A stretch of DNA of 64,000 bases from assembly GCA_963785765.1 (NCBI GenBank), contig CAWAWM010000004.1, positions 1,302,001 to 1,366,000 on the forward strand, given 5' to 3'. A program made the position numbers and the translations under genes. Positions 7,284 to 15,578 of the stretch are shown here, in pieces. Positions within the stretch are counted from its first letter, which is position 1, and the number at the start of each line of letters is the position of its first letter. Under the pieces are notes generated by a model. The model ran no database searches. It saw nothing but the letters and a program-made list of their open reading frames with translations, and was not told the DNA's origin. Source of the stretch: DATBGO01 sp963785765 (GTDB taxonomy: Bacteria > Actinomycetota > Actinomycetes > Streptosporangiales > Streptosporangiaceae).

Positions 7284-9486
7284 TGGCGGCACCCGGTGAC
7301 CGCGCGGCGGCTTCGAGCTCGGCGCGCAGTTGCTCCGGGTCGGTGACCGGCAGGCGGCAGGCGAAATTCCGGCACACATAGGCTGCCGGACGGCCGCCTA
7401 CCAGCGCCCGGCCAGCCAGTAGCGGGATGGCCGACTGGCTGGCTCCGCCGGGCGGCCCGTCAGCATCCGTCCCCTCAGCATCCGTCCCGCCCACTGGCGC
7501 CCGGTCCGCAGGCCGCCGATCCCCCGGCTCCCGGTCCCCCCTCTCCCCACCTCCCGGCTCCCCCGCCACGGCGTTCCTGTCGGAAGCCTCGGTGGCCGGG
7601 TCTCCAATGGCGATCACTGCACCAGGCGGCGCGGCGTAGAACGCCATTACGTGTAGCGCCGCGGTGCGCTCATCAGCGGGCGGGCCGACAATAGCGATCT
7701 CAGCCGGGCCAGATAGCAGGGCCTCCGCGACGGCCAGGCCCGAGCCCGCGGCGCGCGGGAATCTCGACGCGATGGCGGGCAACGGCCCCAGTGCCGCGGC
7801 CGCGGCCTCGGCGTACCGCGCTGACCCGGTCAGCGCCGCGTAGCTGAGCAGCGCCCCGGCGACCGCGAAGGCACCGGACGGGCTCGGACCGTCGGCCGGG
7901 TCAGCGGGCCGGTAGATCAGCTGCTCGCCATCGTCCGCGGTGTCATAGAAGCCGCCCGCCCCGTCGCCAAACCTGTCCAGCGCGGTATCCAGCAGCTGTC
8001 CGGCGAGCCTCACCCAGCCTGTCTCACCGGTCACGCCGGACAGTGCCAGGAACCCGTCCGCAACGCAGGCATAGTCGTCCAGGACACCCGCGCTACCGCC
8101 GGCGATGCCGTCCCTCGATGTTCTCGCCAGCCGGCCATCAGCCAGATGCACTCGGGCGATGGCCTCCGCGGCGCTCCGCGCCGCCGTGACGAACTCCGGC
8201 CGCTCCAGCAACAGGCCTGCCTCGGCCAGCGCCGCGATGGCCAGCCCGTTCCAGGCCGCAACGACCTTGTCGTCCCTAGCCGGGCGGATCCGCCGCTCTC
8301 GCGCCTCGAACAGGGCGGCGCGGATCCGGGCCAGGCGGTCGGCGTCGGACGGGTCGGCTCGCAGCTGCAGCACCGAACTGCCATAGGAGAAGGTGCCGTC
8401 TTGGGTCACGCCGAACACCTGGGCCGCGTATTCGCCGTCGCCGGGCCCGAGCACCTCCCGCAGCTCGGCACAGGTCCAGGCGTAGAACTTGCCCTCTTCG
8501 CCCTCGCTGTCCGCATCGAGCGCCGATGCGAAGCCACCCTGCTCAGTCCGCAGCTCCCTGACCATCCAGGCACAGGTCTGGGCGGCCGTCCGCCCGGCCA
8601 GAGCCGAGCCGGTCCGCCGCCACAGGTGCGCGTAGACCCTGGCCAGCAGGGCGTTGTCGTACAGCATCTTCTCGAAGTGCGGCACCACCCAGTCTGCGTC
8701 CACGCTGTACCGGGCGAAGCCGCCGCCCAGCTGGTCATAGATGCCACCGCGGGCCATCGCCTCGGCCGTGCCCGCCGCCATCCGCAGCGCCGCCGCTCCG
8801 CTGGCCCCGCCGGCCCGCTCGTGATGCCTGAGCAAGAATTCCAGCACCATGGAAGGCGGGAACTTGGGCGCAGCGCCGAAACCGCCGCGCTGCGCGTCGT
8901 AACCCGTCTCCAGACCGGCGACCGCGGCTTCGCACGCCGCGGCCAGCCGGGGCGTTCCGGCGCCGGCCTGCTCACCGGTCCATCCGCCTGGGCCCGCCGC
9001 GATCGCGCGCTCCGCCAGCGCCTCGGCGATCTGCCTGGCCTGCCCCGCTACGCCGGCGCGATTTTCCTGCCAGGCATTGGCCACGCCGAGGATCAGGCGC
9101 TGGAAATGCTCCCTGGGAAAGTAGGTGCCGCAGAAGAACGGCTCACGGTCGGGCGTCATGAAGACGGTCATCGGCCAGCCGCCCTGACCGGTCATCGCCT
9201 GGGTCGCCGTCATGTAGACCGCGTCCACGTCCGGCCGTTCCTCCCGGTCTACCTTGATCGACACCAGGTGCTCGTTCATCAGGGCGGCGGTCGGGGCGTC
9301 CTCGAACGACTCGTGCGCCATCACGTGGCACCAGTGGCACGCCGAGTAGCCGACCGAGAGCAGGACCGGGACCGCACGCCGCCGGGCCTCTGCGAACGCT
9401 TCATCGGACCACGGCCACCAGTCCACCGGATTGCCCGCGTGCTGCAGCAAGTAGGGACTGGTCGCGGTCTTTAGCCGGTCTGCCAT
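7276..9486 (-). CDS. DUF255 / thioredoxin-fold domain protein (YyaL/SSP411 family)
   Basis: A 736-residue protein. The N-terminal thioredoxin-like domain contains the redox pair in SACHWCHVM near residue 50 and opens with the family block SPYLLQHAGNPVDWW. The rest is an (alpha/alpha)6-type region with GGIYDQLGGGFARYS and HFEKMLYDNA, typical of the YyaL/SSP411 (spermatogenesis-associated protein 20-like) family. The biochemical role is not settled; a redox or glycosidase-like function has been suggested for the fold. ATG at 9486 directly follows GGGGGA. A low-complexity Gly/Asp/Arg insertion sits near residues 655-700, close to the C-terminus. Divergent from the Fur-family gene. Confidence 0.92.
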   Translation of the reverse strand: MADRLKTATSPYLLQHAGNPVDWWPWSDEAFAEARRRAVPVLLSVGYSACHWCHVMAHESFEDAPTAALMNEHLVSIKVDREERPDVDAVYMTATQAMTGQGGWPMTVFMTPDREPFFCGTYFPREHFQRLILGVANAWQENRAGVAGQARQIAEALAERAIAAGPGGWTGEQAGAGTPRLAAACEAAVAGLETGYDAQRGGFGAAPKFPPSMVLEFLLRHHERAGGASGAAALRMAAGTAEAMARGGIYDQLGGGFARYSVDADWVVPHFEKMLYDNALLARVYAHLWRRTGSALAGRTAAQTCAWMVRELRTEQGGFASALDADSEGEEGKFYAWTCAELREVLGPGDGEYAAQVFGVTQDGTFSYGSSVLQLRADPSDADRLARIRAALFEARERRIRPARDDKVVAAWNGLAIAALAEAGLLLERPEFVTAARSAAEAIARVHLADGRLARTSRDGIAGGSAGVLDDYACVADGFLALSGVTGETGWVRLAGQLLDTALDRFGDGAGGFYDTADDGEQLIYRPADPADGPSPSGAFAVAGALLSYAALTGSARYAEAAAAALGPLPAIASRFPRAAGSGLAVAEALLSGPAEIAIVGPPADERTAALHVMAFYAAPPGAVIAIGDPATEASDRNAVAGEPGGGERGDREPGDRRPADRAPVGGTDAEGTDADGPPGGASQSAIPLLAGRALVGGRPAAYVCRNFACRLPVTDPEQLRAELEAAARSPGAATR

Positions 9487-9584
9487 TCCCCCATCTTCAC
9501 CCAGGCCCCCGGCTGGCCCGGGCACCGGCTGTCCCGGGGAGCGCACGGCTCGGGAAACCGGCAACGGGCTGCTACCGTGCGAGT

Positions 9585-10031
9585 GTGACGACCTCACGGC
9601 CCGCTGCCCCGTCCCGGCCCGCCCCATCGCCGGCCCGGGGCACCCGCGTCCGCGGGACCAGGCAGGCCGAGGCGCTATCCGCGGTGCTGGACGGGCTGCC
9701 CGGATTCTGCAGTGCGCAGCAGATCCATGCGGAATTGCGCAACCGTGGCGAGCATGTCGGCCTGACTACCGTCTACCGCCATCTTCAAGTGCTCAGCGAG
9801 GACGGCAACCTCGATACGATCAGGGACGCCGGCGGCGAGACGCTCTACCGCAAATGCCGCAGCGGAGCGCACCACCACCATCTGACCTGCCGCAATTGCG
9901 GAAAGAGCGTCGAGGTCGAAGGGCGCGCGGTGGAGCACTGGGCGGAGCACGTGGCGGCCGAGGCCGGCTTTACCGCTGTCGATCACACGGTTGAGCTGTT
10001 CGGTCTGTGCCCGGAGTGCAGCCGGGGCTAA
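9585..10031 (+). CDS. Fur family regulator, probably Zur
   Basis: A 148-residue metal-dependent repressor. A winged-helix N-terminus (FCSAQQIHAELR, VGLTTVYRHLQVL) is followed by the metal-binding segment GAHHHHLTCRNCGK and a second Cys pair in LCPECSRG, the structural zinc site of the family. The sequence resembles Zur more than Fur, but metal specificity cannot be read with certainty. An N-terminal Pro/Ala/Arg tail of about 20 residues precedes the domain. GTG start at 9585, chosen because it is the first start before the folded domain. Convergent with the DUF2461 gene 15 bp downstream. Confidence 0.9.
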   Translation: MTTSRPAAPSRPAPSPARGTRVRGTRQAEALSAVLDGLPGFCSAQQIHAELRNRGEHVGLTTVYRHLQVLSEDGNLDTIRDAGGETLYRKCRSGAHHHHLTCRNCGKSVEVEGRAVEHWAEHVAAEAGFTAVDHTVELFGLCPECSRG

Positions 10032-10046
10032 CCGGCTGGTTTGCCG

Positions 10047-10697
10047 TCAGCGCCGCCGGGCCGGCGCGGCGGTCGACGGGCCGACCCGGGCGCCCAGCCA
10101 CTCAGCCAGCGGCCTGGAGGCGACCAGGAAATCGGTGAGCCGCTGCTTGGCTGCCGGGGTGCCGAGCCACGCCCCGACCGGCCACGCCTTCCACGCCCAC
10201 AGGCCTTTGTAGCGCAACAACTCGATGCGGGGATGATCGGTCTGGTACCCGCGGGGCGCGGTCTTCAGCACGTCGCGAGAGTGCACCTCAATATCGTCAG
10301 CCTCGAGGGCGCCGACGATCTGCTCCAGTTCCTGGCCGCTGTCGTCGGCTGCGACCGCCCGCCGGTAAGCGTCCAGCTGGTCCGCGGTCATCTCGTACAT
10401 CCCGTTGGCCGCGGCCAGGCCGTTCGCCGACAGCTGGATATAGCCCAGGCCGCCGATGACCCCGCCGATGTGGGTTTTGTAGGGCGTCTTGTCCTTGCTG
10501 AACCTGACGTCGCGGTACGGCCGGAACATCCGGGTCTCGCCGAAGTCGGGGCCCAGCTCATCGAGCAGCTCGGTCATCGGACCGAGAACCTTCGTGTCGT
10601 AGATCGCTTTGTTCGCGGTCCAGTAGGTCTTGGTGTTGTCCGCCTCGAGGCCCTCGTAGAACTCCAGAGCCTCCTCGGGCCACCCCTGGAAGGTCAT
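10047..10697 (-). CDS. DUF2461 domain-containing protein
   Basis: A 216-residue conserved protein of unknown function. Family blocks include FYEGLEADNTKTYW, the FRPYRDVRFSKDKTPYK segment and HIGGVIG. There is no signal peptide or membrane segment. Length fits the family. The ATG at 10697 is preceded by GGGAGGAT. It stands alone, convergent with the Fur-family gene and separated from the next minus-strand gene by about 85 bp. Confidence 0.9.
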   Translation of the reverse strand: MTFQGWPEEALEFYEGLEADNTKTYWTANKAIYDTKVLGPMTELLDELGPDFGETRMFRPYRDVRFSKDKTPYKTHIGGVIGGLGYIQLSANGLAAANGMYEMTADQLDAYRRAVAADDSGQELEQIVGALEADDIEVHSRDVLKTAPRGYQTDHPRIELLRYKGLWAWKAWPVGAWLGTPAAKQRLTDFLVASRPLAEWLGARVGPSTAAPARRR

Positions 10698-10781
10698 CCC
10701 GCGATCCTCCCGTTTCTTCGTCGTACTACCGGCCGGTGTCCGGCAGCGTACCGCTGGAGCGGGCCGCCGGAGCCTGATCCG

Positions 10782-12065
10782 TCAGCGGCCCCGGCTGGCC
10801 TGGCAGGACGGCCAGGCGATGCGGGCCGGATGGATAACGTGCATCGGCAGGATCGGATGGGCGGTCTTGGCGCTGGCCGGGTCGGAGATCAGCGCGTCCG
10901 GGCCGGGGCCGGTCGCGATTCCGTACTCCGGCGTTACCTGGGCATAGCGGCCAGTGGCCGTGCTGGCCAGGTAGGTGGCTGCGGTGGTGGTCCAGGCCAG
11001 CCAGCCAGCGCCCATGGTGAGATCAGCGAAGTCGACGCCGGCCGGCAACCGGAGCGCCAGCCGGGCCCGCTCGGCCTGCGCCGCGGAGTAGTACAGCGCG
11101 GTGAGATCGGGACTGAGGTAGCTGGTCCTGGTCCCGTCGGTGACCACGAATTCGGTCCCGTGGACCGGCCGCAGTACCGGGGGCAGCCCGGCCAGCTTGC
11201 CCGTGACCAGGCTGTATGCGTGCAAGCTCGTCTGGGTACCTGGCCGGTCGGACTCCGGCCAGACCAGCAGGCTCCCGTCGAAGAACGGCGGCTGGGTGTG
11301 CCCGGTCCTGATCACCTTGACCTGGCCGGTGGCGAGATCAGCCAGCCGGATCTCGACTTCTCCGTCCGGGCCGTACCCCTGGGCCCAGGCCGCGTAATGG
11401 GCGCTGACCGCTGGCGGGTGCCAGGGGCTCGGCCAGGGCACGCCGCCGGGCCCGGCCAGCGATTGCCCCAGCCTGAGCAGACGGCCAGAGTCAGGATTCC
11501 AGGCGTAGACGGTGAAATGGTCGAGGCTCTGCAGTGAGTAGGTCTCCTCCCACACCAGCCAGCCGCCGTCCGATGAGCCATCGGCCTGATCGGTGACCCG
11601 GTTCGTGAACGACTGGATCCGCCGCATCCTGCCGGTGGCCAGGTTGAGCTCGGCCACCCCGGCGTACCGTGGCGTCCAGATCGAGACGTAGGCCGCCCGC
11701 CCGGTCGCCGTCATGCCGAGCGGGATGACCTTGGCCCGCAGCGACTCAGGAACCACCCGCTGCAGGTCCGCCCGCAGCCCCGGGCCAGGCCGTGCCGCGC
11801 AGAGCACCGACCAGGACCCGCGCGCGTCGAACTCTCCCCGGGCCGCGCCGGGCATGTGCGCGGCAGCCGTGGCCCCGTCGTGAGCCGATCCAGCGGTCCG
11901 GGTACTTGTGCACCCGGCTGCGCCCAGCAGGCTCAGCGCCAGCAGGCCGAGCATCGCGGCGACCCGCCGGGGACGCCAGCCACGCCGGTGCTGCGCTGCC
12001 CGCCCGGACCACACGGCTCGCACGGGCGGGCGGGGTGGCCGTAACCGGCTACCAGTCGTAGCCAC
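10782..12065 (-). CDS. Lipoprotein with predicted beta-propeller-like body
   Basis: A 427-residue secreted lipoprotein. An Arg-rich N-terminus and the hydrophobic stretch MLGLLALSLLGAAGC end in a lipobox Cys near residue 52. The body contains repeated patterns of the kind [L/V]xLATGRxRR and YSLVTGKLAGL, spaced 40-60 residues, which suggests a WD40/TolB-like propeller (inference). The start overlaps the stop of the upstream C39-like protease by 17 bp, so the two are almost certainly co-translated and probably act together outside the membrane. Function unknown. Confidence 0.82.
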   Translation of the reverse strand: MATTGSRLRPPRPPVRAVWSGRAAQHRRGWRPRRVAAMLGLLALSLLGAAGCTSTRTAGSAHDGATAAAHMPGAARGEFDARGSWSVLCAARPGPGLRADLQRVVPESLRAKVIPLGMTATGRAAYVSIWTPRYAGVAELNLATGRMRRIQSFTNRVTDQADGSSDGGWLVWEETYSLQSLDHFTVYAWNPDSGRLLRLGQSLAGPGGVPWPSPWHPPAVSAHYAAWAQGYGPDGEVEIRLADLATGQVKVIRTGHTQPPFFDGSLLVWPESDRPGTQTSLHAYSLVTGKLAGLPPVLRPVHGTEFVVTDGTRTSYLSPDLTALYYSAAQAERARLALRLPAGVDFADLTMGAGWLAWTTTAATYLASTATGRYAQVTPEYGIATGPGPDALISDPASAKTAHPILPMHVIHPARIAWPSCQASRGR

Positions 12066-12969
12066 GGGCCCCGAGAATGCTCACGATCGCCGCAGAACTC
12101 AGCGACGAGTACGCGGGGACCGAGACGCCCCATCCGATGCTCGAGGCCCCGTGCACGGAATCCTCGTAGTCCGTCGTGGACCCGTAATTCTGGTAACCCC
12201 TGATATCGAACCAGTGAAAGATTGTCGACCCGGCCGGATGCCCGACCAGATGCGGCCCGCCAGGGACCTCATAGGCATCTCCGGCCAGCGGCGCGCCCCG
12301 GCCGTGATTAATATCCGCGACGAGGTCGCTCTCATAGGTTCGCAGCTGCGCGCGATTCGGGACCCAGGGCAGGCCAACCGCGACATATTCGTTAATGTGC
12401 TGGTTTTCATTGAGCACCTCGGGTACCGGATATCCGGAGGAGTTCGACCAGTCGGTGCCGTTCTGCGTAGTCCCGAGTTCCCTGGCCGCTCGACGCTGGC
12501 GCACGTTCACGCGCATCTGGGCGAGCATTTCCGTTACGGTGGCCGGCCCGCAGAAGTAACTGGTGACCTGCCGCCGCTGGGTCGGCCTGAGATCCCGGGC
12601 GGCAGGCGGCACGGTCCGGCAGGGCCGTTTCACGCAGCTGATGGCCGGCCCGGCGCGCCAGTTCATCTTGGTGAGAAAAGACCTGGCCATTGACTGTTTC
12701 TTGGCATTCGCACGAAGCATGGCCGGGTTCATGAGGGGCGCCGCCTGACCGGTCTTGGTCGCACCCGGCGGGCCGGAGTCGGGTACCAGCGGAGCGGCCG
12801 CCGTGGCGGCGGCCCGGATCCAGGCAGGCCCTGCCGCATCGTGCGAGGCGCCCGCGGCCGGTCTCCCGGTCGCGGCGAGCGCATCGGCCCCGGGCCCGGC
12901 GGCCCATACCGCCGGCAGGCAGAGTGCGACGACAGCGGCCAGCCGGAAAACTAGTGGCCGATGACCCAT
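12049..12969 (-). CDS. Secreted C39-like papain-fold peptidase
   Basis: A 306-residue protein with a signal peptide (LVFRLAAVVALCLPAVWAAG) and an Ala/Pro/Gly-rich linker. The catalytic domain has YFCGPATVTEML, with Cys in the usual C39-like context, and His in IFHWFDIRGY; these match the C39_2 class of secreted papain-like enzymes rather than bacteriocin-exporter peptidases. ATG at 12969 follows GGAGGGGG. The gene ends inside the start of the downstream lipoprotein gene. The 13.0-13.17 kb stretch upstream is comparatively A/T-rich and probably carries its promoter. Confidence 0.85.
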   Translation of the reverse strand: MGHRPLVFRLAAVVALCLPAVWAAGPGADALAATGRPAAGASHDAAGPAWIRAAATAAAPLVPDSGPPGATKTGQAAPLMNPAMLRANAKKQSMARSFLTKMNWRAGPAISCVKRPCRTVPPAARDLRPTQRRQVTSYFCGPATVTEMLAQMRVNVRQRRAARELGTTQNGTDWSNSSGYPVPEVLNENQHINEYVAVGLPWVPNRAQLRTYESDLVADINHGRGAPLAGDAYEVPGGPHLVGHPAGSTIFHWFDIRGYQNYGSTTDYEDSVHGASSIGWGVSVPAYSSLSSAAIVSILGARGYDW

Positions 12970-13166
12970 GCCCCCTCCGTATTCCGGACGGCCGGAGTCC
13001 CGCATACTTCTGCGGATCTATATCCGGCTTGCCCGTTATTGTGGGAATTAGATTCGGACACCATGCACGCGATTAGCCCAGGGAATAAGCTACCCGTCCG
13101 GCGTCAAAACCATCAGCGATGGCCAGTACTTATGCGCAGCAGCTTTGGTGCACGCGGCAGCTTTGG

Positions 13167-14129
13167 CTATCCGGCGGGCTGCCGGAATGCGCGTCGGTAG
13201 GCGCTGGGGGAGACGCCGACGGCGGCGGTGAAGTGGCGGCGGAAGTTGGCCGGGCTGCCCAGCCCCGACGCGCTCGCCACCTGATCGACCGGCAGCTCAC
13301 CGGTCTCGAGCAGCTGCCTGGCGTGCAGCACCCGCTGCGCGGTCAGCCACTTCACCGGAGTGCTGCCGGTGGTGGCGTAGAACCGCCGGATCAGCGTGCG
13401 TTCGGCCAGGCTGGCCTGCCGGGCCAGCGCGGGGATGGTGAGCGGCTCGTGCAGGTGCGCGCGCATCCAGTCCAGCAGCGGCGCGAGGCTGGCTTGAGGC
13501 TGCTCGCTGGCCGGGGTCTCGATGTACTGCGCCTGGCCCCCGCTGCGGTGCGCGGGCGCGACGAGCCGCCTGGCCAGCGCATTGGCGGCCGCCGCGCCAT
13601 GATCGGAATACACGATGTGCAGGCACAGGTCGATGCCTGCGCTAGTGCCAGAACTGGTCAGCACGTCACCGTCGTCGACGTAGAGCACGGACGGGTCCAG
13701 CTGCACCGCCGGGTAGCGGCGAGCCATCTCCTGTGCGTAGAGCCAGTGCGTGGTGGCCTGGCCGTCCAGGATGCCCGCCGCGGCCAGTACGAACGCCCCC
13801 GAGCACAGCGACACGATGCGCGCGCCCTGGCGGTGCGCGGCCTTGACCGCGCCGACCAGGTCGGCGGGCGGCTCCTCCAGCGCGTCGCCGAGCGCGCTGA
13901 TGATCACGGTGTCGGCTCGCTCCAGCAGGCCATAGCCGTCCGGGGTATCCGGCACGAAGCCGCCCCCGGTGCGCACGGGCGGCCCGGCCGGCGCGCAGAT
14001 CCGCAAGTCGTAGCCGAGATCTGGCAGGCCGGCCCGGCGCCTGCCGAAGATCTCACACGGGATGGCCAGCTCGAAGATCGGCGCGCCCGCGGTGACGGCC
14101 ATGGCGATCAGGTGCCGCTTCGTCGTCAT
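13167..14129 (-). CDS. GlxA family transcriptional regulator (DJ-1/PfpI plus AraC HTH)
   Basis: A 320-residue regulator. The N-terminal glutamine-amidotransferase-like domain has the Cys elbow in IVSLCSGAFVLAAAG, usually a ligand-sensing site here. The C-terminus is a double helix-turn-helix of the AraC type (IPALARQASLAERTLIRRF, then DQVASASGLGSPANFRRHF). ATG at 14129. It is divergent from the MFS gene across about 190 bp, so it may control that transporter; the effector is unknown. Confidence 0.92.
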   Translation of the reverse strand: MTTKRHLIAMAVTAGAPIFELAIPCEIFGRRRAGLPDLGYDLRICAPAGPPVRTGGGFVPDTPDGYGLLERADTVIISALGDALEEPPADLVGAVKAAHRQGARIVSLCSGAFVLAAAGILDGQATTHWLYAQEMARRYPAVQLDPSVLYVDDGDVLTSSGTSAGIDLCLHIVYSDHGAAAANALARRLVAPAHRSGGQAQYIETPASEQPQASLAPLLDWMRAHLHEPLTIPALARQASLAERTLIRRFYATTGSTPVKWLTAQRVLHARQLLETGELPVDQVASASGLGSPANFRRHFTAAVGVSPSAYRRAFRQPAG

Positions 14130-14322
14130 GTCACTAATTTAGCGCACATTGTCATTCCTGCCACTTGGACCGCGTGCCGGAGTGCGGAAGCCTCGATGGT
14201 GGGTTCCTTACTGAAGGGTCGGTGACGGTGATGATCACGCGAGAGGCAGCGACGCCGCTGCGCTCGCCGACCGCTGCGGGCCAGCGCGCGAGCTGGCCGG
14301 CCTGGCCGGCCGGTGGCTGGGC

Positions 14323-15540
14323 GTGGGTTTCGCGGTCGCCACGGTCGGCTGGGGTGCCAACCAGTTCACTCCGATGCTGCTGCTCTACCGGCCATTGCTG
14401 GGCCTGAGTGCCGCGACGGTCGAGGCGACGTTCGGCATGTACGCGATCGGCCTGATTCCCGGGCTGCTGGTCGCTGGCCGGGTGTCGGACCGGATTGGCC
14501 GGCGGCCGGTGGTGATGTTCGCCGTCGCGCTGTCCGTGCTGGCCGGGCTGGTGCTGATGCTCGCCGCGCATGGCGCTGGCTGGTTGTTCGCCGGGCGGAT
14601 CATCATGGGGGTGGCCAGCGGCTGCGCGTTCAGCGCCGGCAGCGCCTGGATCAAGGAGCTGTCGGCGCCGCCGCACGACCAGGCCGCCGCGGGCTCCGGC
14701 GCCAGGCGGGCGGGCATGGCGATGACGGTGGGGTTCGGCGCCGGCCCGCTGGTGGCCGGGGCGGCGGCGCAGTGGGCGCCGCTGCCGACCACGCTCCCCT
14801 ACGTGCCCCAGCTGGTGCTGGCAGCGCTGGCCATCCGGCTGATCGCGCGCACCCCGGAGACCATCACCCGCCACCCCGCAGGCCTGACTGGTCACCCCGC
14901 TAGCCTGGCCGGCCACCCCGCAGGCTTGGCGGGAAGCGATGAGCGTGCCGGAAGCGGTGCCCGGCGGCTTGGGCTGCACGGCCTCGGGGACCCCCGTTTC
15001 GTGCGGGTCGTGCTTCCGCTCGCCCCGTGGGTCTTCGGCTCAGCTGCCATCGCCATGGTCTTCGTGCCCGGCCTGGTCATTAGCCGGATGCACGGCGCCG
15101 CAGTCTTTTTCGGGGCACTGGCCGCACTATGCACGGCGGCAGCCGGCGTCCTGGTCCAGCCGCTGGCCCGCCGCCTCGACCGGCCGGACCGGCCGCAGCT
15201 GCTGGTGATCGGCATGTCGCTGGTGACAGCTGGGCTGATCGTTGAGGCCGGGGTGGCGGCCGTCCGCGTGCCGGTGCTGGTGCTAGCCGCGGCCGCGCTG
15301 CTGGGCTGCGGATACGGGTTCTGTCTGGTTTTCGGGCTAGCCGAGGTACAGCGCCTGGCCAAGCCCGCGGAACTGGCCGGGATGACTGCGGTGTTCCAGG
15401 CGGTCACCTACGTCGGTTTCGCCGCGCCGTACCTGCTTTCGGTGCTGCACGCCTATGCGTCGGCCAGCGCGCTGTTGCTCGTGATGGCAGCGCTGGGCGC
15501 CGCCACGCTGGTGCTCACTGCATCGCAGGCTCGTCGCTGA
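14323..15540 (+). CDS. MFS transporter, possibly with a disturbed N-terminus
   Basis: A 12-helix major facilitator transporter of about 405 residues. Motif A between helices 2 and 3 reads GRVSDRIGRRPV. The first helix begins at once (VGFAVATVGWGANQF), leaving no cytoplasmic tail if the GTG at 14323 is the start. The same frame continues upstream to a TGA near 14212 without another ATG or GTG. A better-looking ATG at 14231 opens a different frame that would join the transporter by a one-base shift. Helices 3-12 are normal. It is divergent from the GlxA-type regulator. Substrate unknown. Confidence 0.82.
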   Translation: MGFAVATVGWGANQFTPMLLLYRPLLGLSAATVEATFGMYAIGLIPGLLVAGRVSDRIGRRPVVMFAVALSVLAGLVLMLAAHGAGWLFAGRIIMGVASGCAFSAGSAWIKELSAPPHDQAAAGSGARRAGMAMTVGFGAGPLVAGAAAQWAPLPTTLPYVPQLVLAALAIRLIARTPETITRHPAGLTGHPASLAGHPAGLAGSDERAGSGARRLGLHGLGDPRFVRVVLPLAPWVFGSAAIAMVFVPGLVISRMHGAAVFFGALAALCTAAAGVLVQPLARRLDRPDRPQLLVIGMSLVTAGLIVEAGVAAVRVPVLVLAAAALLGCGYGFCLVFGLAEVQRLAKPAELAGMTAVFQAVTYVGFAAPYLLSVLHAYASASALLLVMAALGAATLVLTASQARR

Positions 15541-15542
15541 TG

Positions 15543-15563
15543 GCCCGGATCGTCGGTCCGGGC
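15543..15563 (+). terminator. Candidate hairpin between MFS and RecQ genes
   Basis: A perfect 7-bp inverted repeat (GCCCGGA / TCCGGGC, 7-base loop) immediately follows the MFS stop. There is no T-run. It could end the transporter transcript or simply be local structure. Confidence 0.35.
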
Positions 15564-15578
15564 TGATACGAAGGACTG

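Noticed and set aside
10041..11537. A 498-codon plus-strand frame across DUF2461 and the lipoprotein
   Set aside because: It spans two real minus-strand genes and lacks any domain signature.
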